Assembly (NCBI GenBank): GCA_964593555.1 | Contig: CAZQIC010000017.1 | Location: 1-52,344, forward strand | DNA length: 52,344 bases | Reading direction: 5' to 3' | DNA from: CAZQIC01 sp964593555 | GTDB taxonomy: Bacteria > Bacteroidota > Bacteroidia > JAFLBG01 | Shown: positions 26,300-35,480 of the stretch, one piece after another | How the letters are laid out: each line of letters opens with the position of its first letter | Numbering within the stretch: the first letter of the stretch is position 1 | Notes under the pieces: model-generated | The model's input: only the letters and a program-made list of their open reading frames with translations | Told to the model about the DNA's origin: nothing | Database searches by the model: none | Program-made: the position numbers and the translations under genes

Positions 26300-28264
26300 C
26301 TACACGTCAATATTCGCGTACTTCGCATTCTTCTCTATAAAATCTCTTCTAGGAGGAACTTCATCACCCATAAGCATTGCAAACACCCTGTCGGCTTCTG
26401 CAGCGCTGTCTATAGATACTTTTCTCAACGTTCTGAATTCAGGGTTCATCGTAGTTGACCACAATTGTTCTGCGTTCATCTCTCCCAAACCTTTGTAACG
26501 TTGAACATTTACATTGCTTTCTTTCCCTTCGCCGGCAATTTCTCTAATGGCAATGTCTCTGTCGGTTTCATTCCAGCAATAGCGTTGATCTTTGCCTTTT
26601 TTTACAAGGTATAGCGGAGGCGTTGCAATATATATATGTCCTCTTTCGATCAACTCTTTCATGTGACGGAAAAAGAAAGTCAAGATCAGCGTAGTGATGT
26701 GGCTTCCATCCACATCGGCATCACACATAATAATTACTTTGTGATAGCGAAGTTTTTCAACATTCAGTGCGCGTTCATCTTCAGGGGTGCCTTTAGTAAC
26801 ACCAAGTGCAGTGAACATATTTTTGATCTCCTCGTTCTCATAAATTTTATACTCCATTGCTTTTTCCACATTCAGAATTTTACCTCTCAATGGCAAGATG
26901 GCCTGGAACGCCCTGTTGCGGCCTTGTTTAGCGGTTCCACCTGCAGAATCACCCTCAACCAGAAATATTTCACAAGCTGCTGCGTCTCTTTCAGAACAAT
27001 CTGAAAGTTTTCCCGGCAGGCCAGTTCCTGTTAGTACATTTTTTCTCTGCACCATTTCACGCGCTTTTCTTGCAGCGTGTCTTGCAGTTGCGGCAAGAAT
27101 TACTTTGTCGACAATAGTTCTTGCTTCTTTCGGATGCTCTTCTAAATAATTCGAAAGCATTTCGCTGACAGCTGTATCAACGGCTCCCATTACTTCATTG
27201 TTACCAAGTTTTGTTTTTGTTTGTCCCTCGAACTGTGGCTCCTGAACTTTTACAGAAATAATCGCTGTTAATCCCTCTCTGAAATCATCACCGTTTATTT
27301 CAAATTTTATTTTTGAAAGTTGTCCTGATTTTTCAGCATATGTTTTTAATGTACGTGTTAATCCTCTTCTGAATCCGGCAAGGTGTGTGCCTCCTTCATG
27401 CGTATTGATATTGTTTACATAGGTATGCAAATTTTCTGCGAAAGATGTGTTGTAATGCATGGCGATCTCAACCGGCACACCCGATTTTTCACCTTCCATA
27501 TAAATACATTCTGCAATAAGTTTTTCTCTTGTACCGTCAAGGTATTCAACAAATTCGCGAAGGCCTCTTTCAGAATAAAACATTTCTGTTTTTGGAGTTC
27601 CCGCTTCATCTTTTTCACGAAGGTCGCTCAATGAAATGCGGATTCCTTTGTTTAGAAAAGACAATTCCCTCATCCTGTTGGCAAGAGTATCAAAAGAATA
27701 TTCAGTAGTAATGAAGATGGTATTATCAGGTTTGAAAATTACTTCAGTGCCTCTCTTATCAGTTGTCCCAACTTCTTTTACTGGGTATAATGGTTTACCA
27801 ATTGAATATTCTTGCGTATATTTTTTTCCATTTCTTTGAACGTTCACTTGTAAATGTGATGACAATGCGTTCACACAGGAAACACCAACACCGTGAAGTC
27901 CACCGGAAACTTTATAAGAATCTTTATCGAATTTTCCTCCTGCATGCAGCACTGTCATTACCACTTCAAGAGCGGAACGTTTTTCTTTTGCATGCATATC
28001 AGTAGGAATACCACGTCCATCGTCAGTAACACGAATGGAATTATCCTCATTAATAAAAACGTCAATGTTTTTGCAATGTCCTGCCAAGGCCTCATCTATA
28101 GAGTTATCAACTACTTCATACACCAAGTGATGAAGACCTTTAATGCCAATATCGCCAATATACATGGCAGGGCGTTTCCTAACAGCTTCTAACCCTTCAA
28201 GTACCTGTATACTATCTGCTGAATAATCATTTTTTGCGTCTGTTTCTTTCACAATGTCTTCCAT
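26300..28264 (-). CDS. gyrB: DNA gyrase subunit B
   Basis: This 654-residue ATPase subunit of gyrase introduces negative supercoils together with GyrA, which is not in the window. The GHKL ATP-binding domain contains EGLEAVRKRPAMYIGD and VDNSIDEALAGHC, with GGLHGVGVSCVNALS as the lid. The transducer follows. The TOPRIM domain has EGDSAGGTAKQGRNR (near 438) and DADVDGSH (near 512-519). The C-terminus carries YKGLGEMN and ends shortly after, the length usual in this phylum and without the insert of the enterobacterial enzyme. The motifs favour GyrB over ParE. It is monocistronic as far as I can see. Confidence 0.96.
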   Translation of the reverse strand: MEDIVKETDAKNDYSADSIQVLEGLEAVRKRPAMYIGDIGIKGLHHLVYEVVDNSIDEALAGHCKNIDVFINEDNSIRVTDDGRGIPTDMHAKEKRSALEVVMTVLHAGGKFDKDSYKVSGGLHGVGVSCVNALSSHLQVNVQRNGKKYTQEYSIGKPLYPVKEVGTTDKRGTEVIFKPDNTIFITTEYSFDTLANRMRELSFLNKGIRISLSDLREKDEAGTPKTEMFYSERGLREFVEYLDGTREKLIAECIYMEGEKSGVPVEIAMHYNTSFAENLHTYVNNINTHEGGTHLAGFRRGLTRTLKTYAEKSGQLSKIKFEINGDDFREGLTAIISVKVQEPQFEGQTKTKLGNNEVMGAVDTAVSEMLSNYLEEHPKEARTIVDKVILAATARHAARKAREMVQRKNVLTGTGLPGKLSDCSERDAAACEIFLVEGDSAGGTAKQGRNRAFQAILPLRGKILNVEKAMEYKIYENEEIKNMFTALGVTKGTPEDERALNVEKLRYHKVIIMCDADVDGSHITTLILTFFFRHMKELIERGHIYIATPPLYLVKKGKDQRYCWNETDRDIAIREIAGEGKESNVNVQRYKGLGEMNAEQLWSTTMNPEFRTLRKVSIDSAAEADRVFAMLMGDEVPPRRDFIEKNAKYANIDV

Positions 28265-28301
28265 AATTAAGGATAAAAATTTAAGTAAAAATAGTATACA
28301 T

Positions 28302-28309
28302 CAAATATA
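28302..28309 (-). promoter_or_regulatory. -7 box (TATATTTG) upstream of gyrB
   Basis: There is a perfect TAnnTTTG match on the minus strand, 38 bases before the gyrB ATG. No TTTG or TTG lies 19-21 bases further upstream, so only half of the promoter is supported. Confidence 0.45.
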
Positions 28310-28607
28310 CAAAAAAGACACCATTTTTTGATATTTTAAAGCCTCTAAAACGAGTGTTTTTATTAACAATTTGATCATTCTGTTAACATTCTATTTTGTT
28401 CGAAAAACATCAAGTTTTTAATGTATTTCTTAGTATTTTTTTAATGTCAATTCTTTTCAACCAAGGGCTAAAATCTGAGTTTTTTAAAGTCATATATTTT
28501 TGCCATATGAAGTTTATGATATGGAGTCTAATTTGGCACTTTTATGTTTGTTCCGAAATATCGAAAATTGGCCGTTTATTTTACATAACTACCGTTCGTT
28601 AATTAGC

Positions 28608-28640
28608 ATTGATTTTCCGGCAGGAACGGGGGTAATTTTA
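28608..28640 (+). promoter_or_regulatory. Promoter-like pair for the small PKD gene
   Basis: ATTG (28608-28611), 21 bases, then TAATTTTA (28633-28640) matches the phylum consensus except at one position in each box. The start codon follows 18 bases later. Confidence 0.45.
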
Positions 28641-28658
28641 AATCAAATAATCAACACC

Positions 28659-29159
28659 ATGAAAGCATCCAACCAACTCTTAGTAATTGTTCTGGCTTTG
28701 TTTAGTATAAGCGCTTCAGCTCAGGATCTGTTAACTGGCCCCTGCAGGGCTAATTATGTATATGTTCAGGGAGCAAGCAATAAAGTTGCTTTTTTAAATA
28801 AGTCGGTTGGCGATTATACTAATAGCGAATGGGCATTTGGTGATGGGAATGTTTCAACAGAAAAAAATGCCGTACACGAATATAATTCGTCAGGATATTA
28901 TTTGCTGCGTTTAGTGGTTAGCAATGACAACAAAAGCGATAGCGATACCTTGTACCAGATCATAGATGTGAGAAGTTCAGTTGCAATGAATTCTTATGCA
29001 AATAAAAACAATACGAACGAAGGGTCATTTCTACTTTCTGCAAGATCAGAGAAAGCGCTGTTCGATTGTTTCGATAAATTTTTTGCTGATGCAACAGTGG
29101 TGAGCCCAACTTCGCCTTCACAGAAGCAAAAAAAGGTTACGGTAGAAACAAGCTGGTAA
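28659..29159 (+). CDS. Small exported single-PKD-domain protein
   Basis: I place the start at the ATG at 28659 (MKASNQLLVIVLALF), which begins a signal peptide ending SASAQ; earlier in-frame starts precede the promoter. The 166-residue protein has one PKD domain (about 40-110) with the motif WAFGDGNVSTEKNAVHEYNSSGYYLLRL split by normal loops. The Ser/Lys-rich end shows no T9SS sorting domain. It is probably periplasmic or passively retained at the envelope. Function is unknown; PKD domains usually mediate protein or polysaccharide contacts. It stands alone between gyrB and an oppositely oriented MDR gene. Confidence 0.82.
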   Translation: MKASNQLLVIVLALFSISASAQDLLTGPCRANYVYVQGASNKVAFLNKSVGDYTNSEWAFGDGNVSTEKNAVHEYNSSGYYLLRLVVSNDNKSDSDTLYQIIDVRSSVAMNSYANKNNTNEGSFLLSARSEKALFDCFDKFFADATVVSPTSPSQKQKKVTVETSW

Positions 29160-29165
29160 ATTCTT

Positions 29166-29194
29166 CATTAAGCTAATTTATCGATGGCTTAATG
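29166..29194. terminator. Hairpin between convergent genes, weak terminator candidate
   Basis: CATTAAGC (29166-29173) and GCTTAATG (29187-29194) form an 8-base-pair stem with a 13-base loop. There is no T tract on either side, so termination is uncertain. Confidence 0.3.
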
Positions 29195-29223
29195 ATTGCG
29201 GTAGTAAAGGATTCCGTAAAAAT

Positions 29224-30405
29224 CTAAGAATATTTATAAACTACTTTTCCCCAGCGGTCTTTTGCATTGTAAGTTCGTTCAAAAAATTTCCCAACATTAT
29301 TTTCTGTAAAAACCGAGTCGATCTGCACATCAAAATTTCCTGCAGAATGATCGTTGATCGCCTGTTGTAAATCGCTGTCCAATCCAAGACAATTTCCAAT
29401 TATCCTGATATTGCTTATCATCACGGCTGTAATTGCACTCGAGAGGCGTTTTCCCTGAGCTGCTGTATCATTTTCCCGGCCAATAAGGGCGGAGTATTGA
29501 TCTTCCAGTCCGCAAGTTGTATATCGTGCTCCAATGGCCATATAATTAACTAGCTTGGATAAATAAAGATCCCAGTAAGGGTCAATAATACAATCGAATT
29601 GAATTCTCTCGGCATATATTTTTTTAAGCGCTTCTTCCGTGAATAAATGTTCCAATGAAGTATCAACTAATAAAATTTCATCAACCCCCAATTCTTTTAA
29701 TTCTTTTTCAAAAGCCATCGATGTCGATGCCGCATATATTTTTATGTTTTTTTCTTTCTTGTATTTCTTCAACGCATTTAGTGCGTATAAAGATGTGTTT
29801 GATTTTGCAGCTGTAATAAGTACCCTGTCATTCTGCTCAATGTTCAATTTCCTGATCATACTGTAGCTGGTAATTCCTCCAATGGTAAACGTTGCTGCAA
29901 CTTCATCACTCATTTGCTCAGGGATCTTGATGAGTTTCTTGAAATGAAAAATATCTAATTGGCGTGAGGCATTATTAGTAGGTAGTCCTACAGCATATCC
30001 TTTGTAATCATCTCCAACCGGAAATTCTGATTTGTTGGAGGGGTAGTGGCCCCCGCCAATTACTCTGTCGCCTGGTTTCAAATCTTTTACCTCCGGACCA
30101 ACACCTACAACATCTGCCACAAAATCAGAGCCAATAGAAATGAAAAAAACTTTTTCATCCGCTTCTGTATTGCATTTTATTGCATTGCTCAATACAATTG
30201 CTTTGTCACGGTAGTTACACGAGAACGCTCTCTTCTTAACCAAAACTCTTTTTTCATTTCCCGGAGCAGCCGGATCAAAAGGTGTATCATCTGTTTCAAT
30301 GAGGGCAACTGTTACGGATACGCCTTCTACCTGTATCGTTTCTATTGAGGTATTGTCGGGAAGCACTTCAGCTATTCTTTTGTTACAAATGACAACCTGT
30401 TGCAT
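29224..30405 (-). CDS. MDR superfamily oxidoreductase (quinone reductase/alcohol dehydrogenase-like)
   Basis: I place the start at the ATG at 30405 (MQQVVICNKRIAEVL). The 393 residues show a GroES-like N-terminal domain with the SCNYRDKAIVL segment, DFVADVVGVGPEVKDLKPGDRV, and a Rossmann-like cofactor domain (RVLITAAKSNTSLYALNAL). The usual glycine-rich cofactor loop is replaced by the Ser/Ala-rich AAKSNTS, so cofactor binding may be altered. The zinc-ligand pattern of classical alcohol dehydrogenases is not evident, placing it nearer the zinc-free quinone-oxidoreductase branch. The substrate is unknown. The kelch-like T9SS gene lies 51 bases upstream on the same strand; a functional link is not obvious. 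Confidence 0.8.
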   Translation of the reverse strand: MQQVVICNKRIAEVLPDNTSIETIQVEGVSVTVALIETDDTPFDPAAPGNEKRVLVKKRAFSCNYRDKAIVLSNAIKCNTEADEKVFFISIGSDFVADVVGVGPEVKDLKPGDRVIGGGHYPSNKSEFPVGDDYKGYAVGLPTNNASRQLDIFHFKKLIKIPEQMSDEVAATFTIGGITSYSMIRKLNIEQNDRVLITAAKSNTSLYALNALKKYKKEKNIKIYAASTSMAFEKELKELGVDEILLVDTSLEHLFTEEALKKIYAERIQFDCIIDPYWDLYLSKLVNYMAIGARYTTCGLEDQYSALIGRENDTAAQGKRLSSAITAVMISNIRIIGNCLGLDSDLQQAINDHSAGNFDVQIDSVFTENNVGKFFERTYNAKDRWGKVVYKYS

Positions 30406-30456
30406 ATTGTTTGTTGTGGAACAGACAAATATAAACAATATGGCTTTTGATTTGAT

Positions 30457-32736
30457 TTATCTCAATAAGGTTATGTTTCCTTTTTTTTCTACGATTTTAT
30501 CATTTAGTAAAATTGCTTTCAGTGAGTACATATAAACTCCTGTATTCATTTCTTCACCGTTATAAGCTCCGTTCCATTTTTTATTGATGTCATTGGATGT
30601 AAAAACTCTTTCACCCCATCTGTCATAAATTGCCAGTTCTATTTCCTTAGTGCAAATACTTTGCACAAATAACTCGTCGTTGTTTCCATCCCCGTTAGCT
30701 GAAAAGGCGTTCGGAACAAATATTTCGCAATCCTCCACATAAATGGTAACCGAATCGATTCTTGTACATCCATCGTCTGAAGTGACAGTAAGATAATAAG
30801 TTGTTGTAATATATGGGGTAGCAATAGGATTGGAACAGTCGGTGCAACTGAGTCCATCTGACGGAGACCAACTATAAGTGCCATTCCCGCTACCATTTAG
30901 TTGTACACTTTGAGATAATTTAATAGTTGCATTTTCACCTGCATTGACTGTAGGCAATGGAAATACAATAACATTTACACTATCTATGTCAAAACAATTA
31001 GCATTGTATACGGTAAGCTCATACGTGATCGGCGAACTTGGATTTGCAAGAGGATTAGCAATGGTGGTATTAGATAATCCAAAAGGTGGTTTCCATAAAT
31101 AAGTTCCTCCTCCTTCTCCAGAAAGTTGCGCTGAATTTCCCTCACAAATACTCATGTCGTTACCTGCGTTTGCTACACGGTCTGCAGTTACTGTAATTAG
31201 CTGTGTAATGGAATCTGTATTGCCCGAACAATTTGTAATTACAACTTTTACATTATAAGTACCTGCAGCAGAAAATTTATGTACTGGGTTCGCCAAGGAA
31301 GAAGAATTATTAATTCCGGATAAAGGATCACCAAAGTTCCATGATTGCGATTTTGTTGAGCTGCATCGAAGATCGATGTTAAAGCTCTTTGTGAGTGGTG
31401 AGCAGGCTGTATCTGTAAATGTTGTTGTTGGCGGCTCAAACGTATATTTCCACAAATCGTTTGTGTTCCACCAATTGGCCCATGGAAAACCTCCGAATAA
31501 CCAGAGCTCATTTTTTTTATTTATCCAACTCACTCCTCCTTGCCTGTTTCCCGGTTTATTTGTAGGTGATGCGACTCCTTTAGTGCCAAATATACTCAGC
31601 TGATTCAGTATGTTATCCCCACTTATCCAAGTCCATTTATCTGTATTAGGATTATATCTCCATAAATCATTATGAGCGCCACCACCTATATAACCACGAC
31701 CACCAAACAAAAATAAGTTACCACAATCATCTATCCATCTTGCCGTTGCGTTGGGTCTTAAACCGGGCATATTCGAGACAGATTCTATACATTTCGTACC
31801 ATACACACTTGCTGGGTGTATGGTATTACTTCCACTTACCCATGTCCATTGATTTGTAGTAAGATTATATTTCCACAAATCATTTTCGGACTCACTTCCA
31901 AATAACCATAAGTTATTATTTTTGTCCGCCCAACTCGTCCAACAATATCTTGCACTCGGCACATTACTAGGTGAAGGAACGCCTTTAATACCATATACTC
32001 CATTTTGATTAAGGAGGTTGCTGCCGCTCATCCATATCCACTCATTAGTAGATATCGTATATTTCCATAGATCGTTTAGTCTTCCTTTGCCTGATACGCG
32101 TCCGCCGAATAACCATAAATCTCCATTGTTGTCTACCCATGAGCAAGTGGTTGCGTCTCTTGCCCCGGGTACATTAGAAGCTGATGAGACACCCTTAGTA
32201 CCATATATTCCAGATTGATTGAAAGTGTTACTTCCGCTCACCCATGTCCATTCATTAATTATAGGGTCATATTTCCATAGATCATTTAACTGCCCACCAT
32301 TTCCTTGTCCGCCAAATAACCAAAATTTACCATTATTATCGGTCCAGCATAATGTTTCGGAATCTCTGGCACCCGGCTTATTTAAAGGAGATGAAATACC
32401 TTTAGTCCCATATACTCCGTTTTGGTAGGGGATATTATCTCCACTCATCCAAGTCCATTCATTAGTAAGTGGGTCGTACTTCCACAAATCATTTAATATT
32501 CCTGAATTGGCCCGCCCTCCAAATAACCAGAGGTTATCATTATTATCGGTCCATTTCGATGCGCATTGTCGTCCACCTGGTATATTTGCAGGACTTGGTA
32601 CACCCTTGATACCGTAAACGGCCGGATAGGTACCACTGCTGTCTCCGCTCATCCATGTCCATTCGCCTTGGGAGAAAGAAGAAAAGCTAAATATGGAAAA
32701 AAATAATATTGTGAGTGAGGGGAATTTAAATTCCAT
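30457..32736 (-). CDS. Secreted kelch-like repeat protein with PKD domain and T9SS type B sorting domain
   Basis: I place the start at the ATG at 32736 (MEFKFPSLTILFFSIFSF), which opens the signal peptide ending SFSQ. The 759-residue protein has about six tandem repeats of about 65 residues (EWTWMSGD, YGTKGV, a Pro/Gly/Arg segment, LWLFGG, NDLWKY), typical of a kelch or galactose-oxidase-like propeller, to about residue 420. A PKD domain follows (SWNFGDP, HKFSAAGTYNVKV), then two Ig-like segments with YLWKPPFGLS and YSWSPSDGLS. The end is a type B sorting domain (VPNAFSANGDGNNDELFV, IYDRWGERVF, WNGAYNGEEMNTGVYMY), the gliding-motility-associated C-terminal domain. It is presumably surface-exposed. 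What the propeller binds is unknown. Confidence 0.9.
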   Translation of the reverse strand: MEFKFPSLTILFFSIFSFSSFSQGEWTWMSGDSSGTYPAVYGIKGVPSPANIPGGRQCASKWTDNNDNLWLFGGRANSGILNDLWKYDPLTNEWTWMSGDNIPYQNGVYGTKGISSPLNKPGARDSETLCWTDNNGKFWLFGGQGNGGQLNDLWKYDPIINEWTWVSGSNTFNQSGIYGTKGVSSASNVPGARDATTCSWVDNNGDLWLFGGRVSGKGRLNDLWKYTISTNEWIWMSGSNLLNQNGVYGIKGVPSPSNVPSARYCWTSWADKNNNLWLFGSESENDLWKYNLTTNQWTWVSGSNTIHPASVYGTKCIESVSNMPGLRPNATARWIDDCGNLFLFGGRGYIGGGAHNDLWRYNPNTDKWTWISGDNILNQLSIFGTKGVASPTNKPGNRQGGVSWINKKNELWLFGGFPWANWWNTNDLWKYTFEPPTTTFTDTACSPLTKSFNIDLRCSSTKSQSWNFGDPLSGINNSSSLANPVHKFSAAGTYNVKVVITNCSGNTDSITQLITVTADRVANAGNDMSICEGNSAQLSGEGGGTYLWKPPFGLSNTTIANPLANPSSPITYELTVYNANCFDIDSVNVIVFPLPTVNAGENATIKLSQSVQLNGSGNGTYSWSPSDGLSCTDCSNPIATPYITTTYYLTVTSDDGCTRIDSVTIYVEDCEIFVPNAFSANGDGNNDELFVQSICTKEIELAIYDRWGERVFTSNDINKKWNGAYNGEEMNTGVYMYSLKAILLNDKIVEKKGNITLLR

Positions 32737-32844
32737 TCGTATTAAAATGTTCCAATATTTCAAGTGGCGATGTTAGTGTTGTTGTCGCATAAAGACGGAC
32801 AACAAAAAAATAGTTGCTTCAAAAATTTAGAGAAACTAAAAAAG

Positions 32845-33573
32845 TTAGACTTGGTTGAGAAAATTGATTGTATGGCAAGCAACTATTCCTGCTGTCTCAG
32901 TTCTTAGTCGCGATTCCGATAGTAATGCTTCCTGGTAACCTTTTTCAATTGCCGCTTTAATTTCTTTTTCCGAAAAATCTCCCTCGGGGCCAATAAGAAT
33001 TGTTACATTATTTTTGGGCTCATATAAATTTTTCAATTGTTGTTTTTCATTGATAATCTCATTGTATTTTATAGTTTGACAATGCGAAATAAAATGCTGC
33101 CCTTCAAGTGGTGATTTAATAAAATCAGAAATTTTTATTGCTTCATTTAGTTTTGGCAAATAAGCTTTGTAAGATTGTTTCATAGCAGCGACAATTACTT
33201 TATTTAGCCGGTCACCTTTTATAATTGTTCTTTCTGAATGTTCGCAAATGATTGGTGTGATCTCATCTATCCCTATCTCTGTGGCTTTTTCAAGGAACCA
33301 TTCCAGGCGTTCAATGTTTTTTGTTGGAGCAATGGCGATGTGTAAGTGAAAATTTTTTTTGCCCACATTTTTTTGAGTGTCTGTAATTTCTACAACACAT
33401 TTTCTATCGTGAGGGTTTTTAATACTGGCCGCGTATTGCCCTCCTTTGCCATCAATGATCCGGATGGTATCTCCTTGTTCCAGGCGGAGCACACGAACGC
33501 AATGCTTTGATTCTTCCTCGCTTAGCGTGTACTCTTTGGAGTCGTTAATGTCTGGTGCGTAAAAAATATGCAT
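32845..33573 (-). CDS. rsmE: 16S rRNA (uracil1498-N3)-methyltransferase
   Basis: This 242-residue SPOUT methyltransferase modifies U1498 of 16S rRNA with S-adenosylmethionine. An N-terminal PUA-like domain (about 1-70) includes SKHCVRVLRLEQGD. The C-terminal knot domain contains ERLEWFLEKATEIGIDEI, LIGPEGDFSEKEI and the knot segment SESRLRTETAGIVACHTINF. All these are hallmarks of RsmE, and the length is normal. The ATG lies only two bases from the end of the T tract of the pckA terminator, so expression must arise from read-through or from initiation at or near the terminator. Confidence 0.95.
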   Translation of the reverse strand: MHIFYAPDINDSKEYTLSEEESKHCVRVLRLEQGDTIRIIDGKGGQYAASIKNPHDRKCVVEITDTQKNVGKKNFHLHIAIAPTKNIERLEWFLEKATEIGIDEITPIICEHSERTIIKGDRLNKVIVAAMKQSYKAYLPKLNEAIKISDFIKSPLEGQHFISHCQTIKYNEIINEKQQLKNLYEPKNNVTILIGPEGDFSEKEIKAAIEKGYQEALLSESRLRTETAGIVACHTINFLNQV

Positions 33574-33575
33574 AT

Positions 33576-33606
33576 AAAAAAAGGACGAATATTATTTCGC
33601 CCTTTT
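33576..33606 (-). terminator. Strong terminator of pckA, abutting the rsmE start
   Basis: On the minus strand an 11-pair stem (33606-33596 with 33589-33579) includes one G-U pair, has a 6-base loop, and runs into a T7 tract. In the opposite direction the same position is an A/C mismatch, so it is directional. Confidence 0.85.
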
Positions 33607-33623
33607 AAAGTACTAATTAATTC

Positions 33624-33648
33624 GATTCCCTTAGACTTCGCTTAGGAT
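33624..33648. repeat. REP-like CCTTAGACTTCGCTTAGG element
   Basis: The 3' region of pckA holds an imperfect inverted repeat related to the CCT(g/t)AGC..TCGAAGG palindromes scattered in many bacterial genomes. It resembles, with differences, the element at 36245-36300. Confidence 0.45.
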
Positions 33649-33663
33649 CACAATCAATAATTT

Positions 33664-35277
33664 TTAAACATTTTCTGCAATAGTTGGAGCTGCTGCTAAT
33701 ATTTCTTCATTAGCGGCAGAAGAATAAGTCTCAAAATTCTTAATGAACGATACTGCAAGGTTAACTGCCTGTATATCGTACGCATCTTTATCTTTCCACG
33801 TTGCACGAGGGTTAAGTATTTCTGCCGGTACATTAGGGCAGGATGTTGGAATACTTAATCCGAATACAGGAAGTATTTCAAATTTTGCTTTTTCTAATTC
33901 GCCGTTTAAAGCAGCAGTGATCAACGATCTTGTATATGAAAGTTTAGTTCTGCTTCCTACTCCATAAGGCCCGCCTGTCCAACCTGTGTTCACTAGCCAA
34001 ACGTTTACTTTATGTTTTTTAAGTTTTGTGCCAAGCAGCTCGGCATACTTTGTTGGGTGTAATGGTAAAAATGCTTTTCCGAAACAAGCAGAGAATGTTT
34101 GTGTAGGTTCTGTAACTCCCATTTCTGTACCCGCAACTTTTGCGGTATATCCGGAAATGAAATGGTACATCGCTTGTCCGGCAGTAAGTTTGGATATAGG
34201 GGGTAAAACTCCGTATGCATCACATGTCAGGAAGAAAATATTTTTTGGTATGCCGCCTACAGATGGTTCAACAGCATTGTCAATAAAACCAATAGGGTAA
34301 GAAACCCTCGTGTTTTCTGTCTTCGAAATATTTTCAAAATCGATAGAGCAGCCTCCTTCAAAAAACTCAATGTTTTCGCTTATAGAACCAAATTTAATTG
34401 CGTCATAAATTTGTGGTTCTTTTTCTTTAGAAAGGTTTACGCATTTGGCATAGCAGCCTCCCTCAAAATTAAATATCGTCTTTTCTGCCCAGCCATGTTC
34501 GTCATCGCCAATCAAACCTCTTTCTGGATCGGCCGATAATGTTGTTTTACCGGTACCGGATAGGCCAAAGAAAATAGCAGTGTCACCTTCTTTGCCCACG
34601 TTTGCAGAGCAATGCATGGACAGAACGCCTTTGTCCTGTGGTAATAAGTAATTCAATAAAGTAAAAATTCCCTTTTTAATTTCGCCTGTATATCCTGTGC
34701 CGCCAATCAAAATTATTTTACGGGTAAAATTAAGAATGGCAAAATTATGCTGACGAGTCCCGTCAATTGCAGGGTCTGCAATAAATCCCGGTGCGCATAC
34801 AATGCTCCATTCCGGATTAAAAGATAAAACTTCTTCTTTCGTTGGTCTGAGAAACATATTATAAGCAAAAAGATTTGCCCATGGTGTTTCTGTAACCACC
34901 CTGATATTAAGTTTGTATTGAGGATCTGCACACGCATAACAATCGCGTACATAAACTTCTTTACCACCTAAATAGGCTGTTACCCGGTTATATAATGCAT
35001 CGAATTTTGCGGCATCAAATTTAATGTTCACATCACCCCACCATACTGTGTCTTTTGTGATACTATCATGAACAATAAATTTATCTTTTGGTGATCTTCC
35101 TGTAAATTCTCCGGTATCAACAGCCAAGGAACCGGTATCCGTTAACACACCTTCTCCACGTATTATTGTCTCTTCAACTAATTCGGCAGGGGTTAAATTC
35201 CAGTACGCATCTGATACGTTTTTTAATCCTAAACTCGTAATGCTAGCATCCTTACTTTTAAATCCTAATTCGTTCAT
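33664..35277 (-). CDS. pckA: Phosphoenolpyruvate carboxykinase (ATP)
   Basis: This 537-residue enzyme converts oxaloacetate and ATP to phosphoenolpyruvate, CO2 and ADP, the first step of gluconeogenesis. Motifs seen are RSPKDKFIV near the N-terminus, the kinase-1a loop GLSGTGKTTLS (near 236-246), the kinase-2 metal site GLIGDDEHGW, and the ATP-type signature NTGWTGGPYGVGSR. Length and motifs indicate the ATP-dependent rather than GTP-dependent family. A strong terminator follows. With malate dehydrogenase also in the window, it supports a central-carbon role, although the two genes are not linked. Confidence 0.97.
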   Translation of the reverse strand: MNELGFKSKDASITSLGLKNVSDAYWNLTPAELVEETIIRGEGVLTDTGSLAVDTGEFTGRSPKDKFIVHDSITKDTVWWGDVNIKFDAAKFDALYNRVTAYLGGKEVYVRDCYACADPQYKLNIRVVTETPWANLFAYNMFLRPTKEEVLSFNPEWSIVCAPGFIADPAIDGTRQHNFAILNFTRKIILIGGTGYTGEIKKGIFTLLNYLLPQDKGVLSMHCSANVGKEGDTAIFFGLSGTGKTTLSADPERGLIGDDEHGWAEKTIFNFEGGCYAKCVNLSKEKEPQIYDAIKFGSISENIEFFEGGCSIDFENISKTENTRVSYPIGFIDNAVEPSVGGIPKNIFFLTCDAYGVLPPISKLTAGQAMYHFISGYTAKVAGTEMGVTEPTQTFSACFGKAFLPLHPTKYAELLGTKLKKHKVNVWLVNTGWTGGPYGVGSRTKLSYTRSLITAALNGELEKAKFEILPVFGLSIPTSCPNVPAEILNPRATWKDKDAYDIQAVNLAVSFIKNFETYSSAANEEILAAAPTIAENV

Positions 35278-35480
35278 AACGGCTATAGTTTTTAGAGATG
35301 CGAATTTACTAAAAATTGAGGTTATAAATGCCTTTCAACCCTTTGTTAACAGGGTTTTTAACAGGTTTTAATGTCTTTCAAGACTGTATTATATATTTTT
35401 GCGAAATAAGAGCGGTTTTTACCCCTTCTTTATTAAAGAATTGTTAATAACTCTGAAGGATATAAACAGGTAAAAATGGA

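Larger units (their letters stand above)
28265..28658. other. 394-base AT-rich divergent intergenic region
   Basis: The longest stretch without a gene lies between gyrB (minus) and the small PKD gene (plus). It contains a -7 box for gyrB and a promoter-like pair for the PKD gene, given separately. In between is very AT-rich sequence with several TTAACA-type motifs (28365-28390) but no clear hairpin, tRNA or open frame with coding character. Confidence 0.6.

Noticed and set aside
31400..32700. Periodic repeats resembling a repeat array at first sight
   Set aside because: The period of about 190-200 bases follows the kelch-like protein repeats and diverges with codon use. There are no short identical repeats with unique spacers, so it is not a CRISPR array.
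32774..32805. GTTGTC/GACAAC hairpin downstream of rsmE as a terminator
   Set aside because: No T tract follows the stem on the minus strand; the adjacent run is on the wrong side.
35337..35356. AACCCT/AGGGTT hairpin upstream of pckA as a terminator
   Set aside because: The T tract lies on the plus strand where no gene ends, and the stem is only six pairs long.
35394..35401. Perfect TATTTTTG box on the plus strand
   Set aside because: No upstream TTTG/TTG at proper spacing, and no plus-strand gene follows; the region is very AT-rich, so chance is likely.
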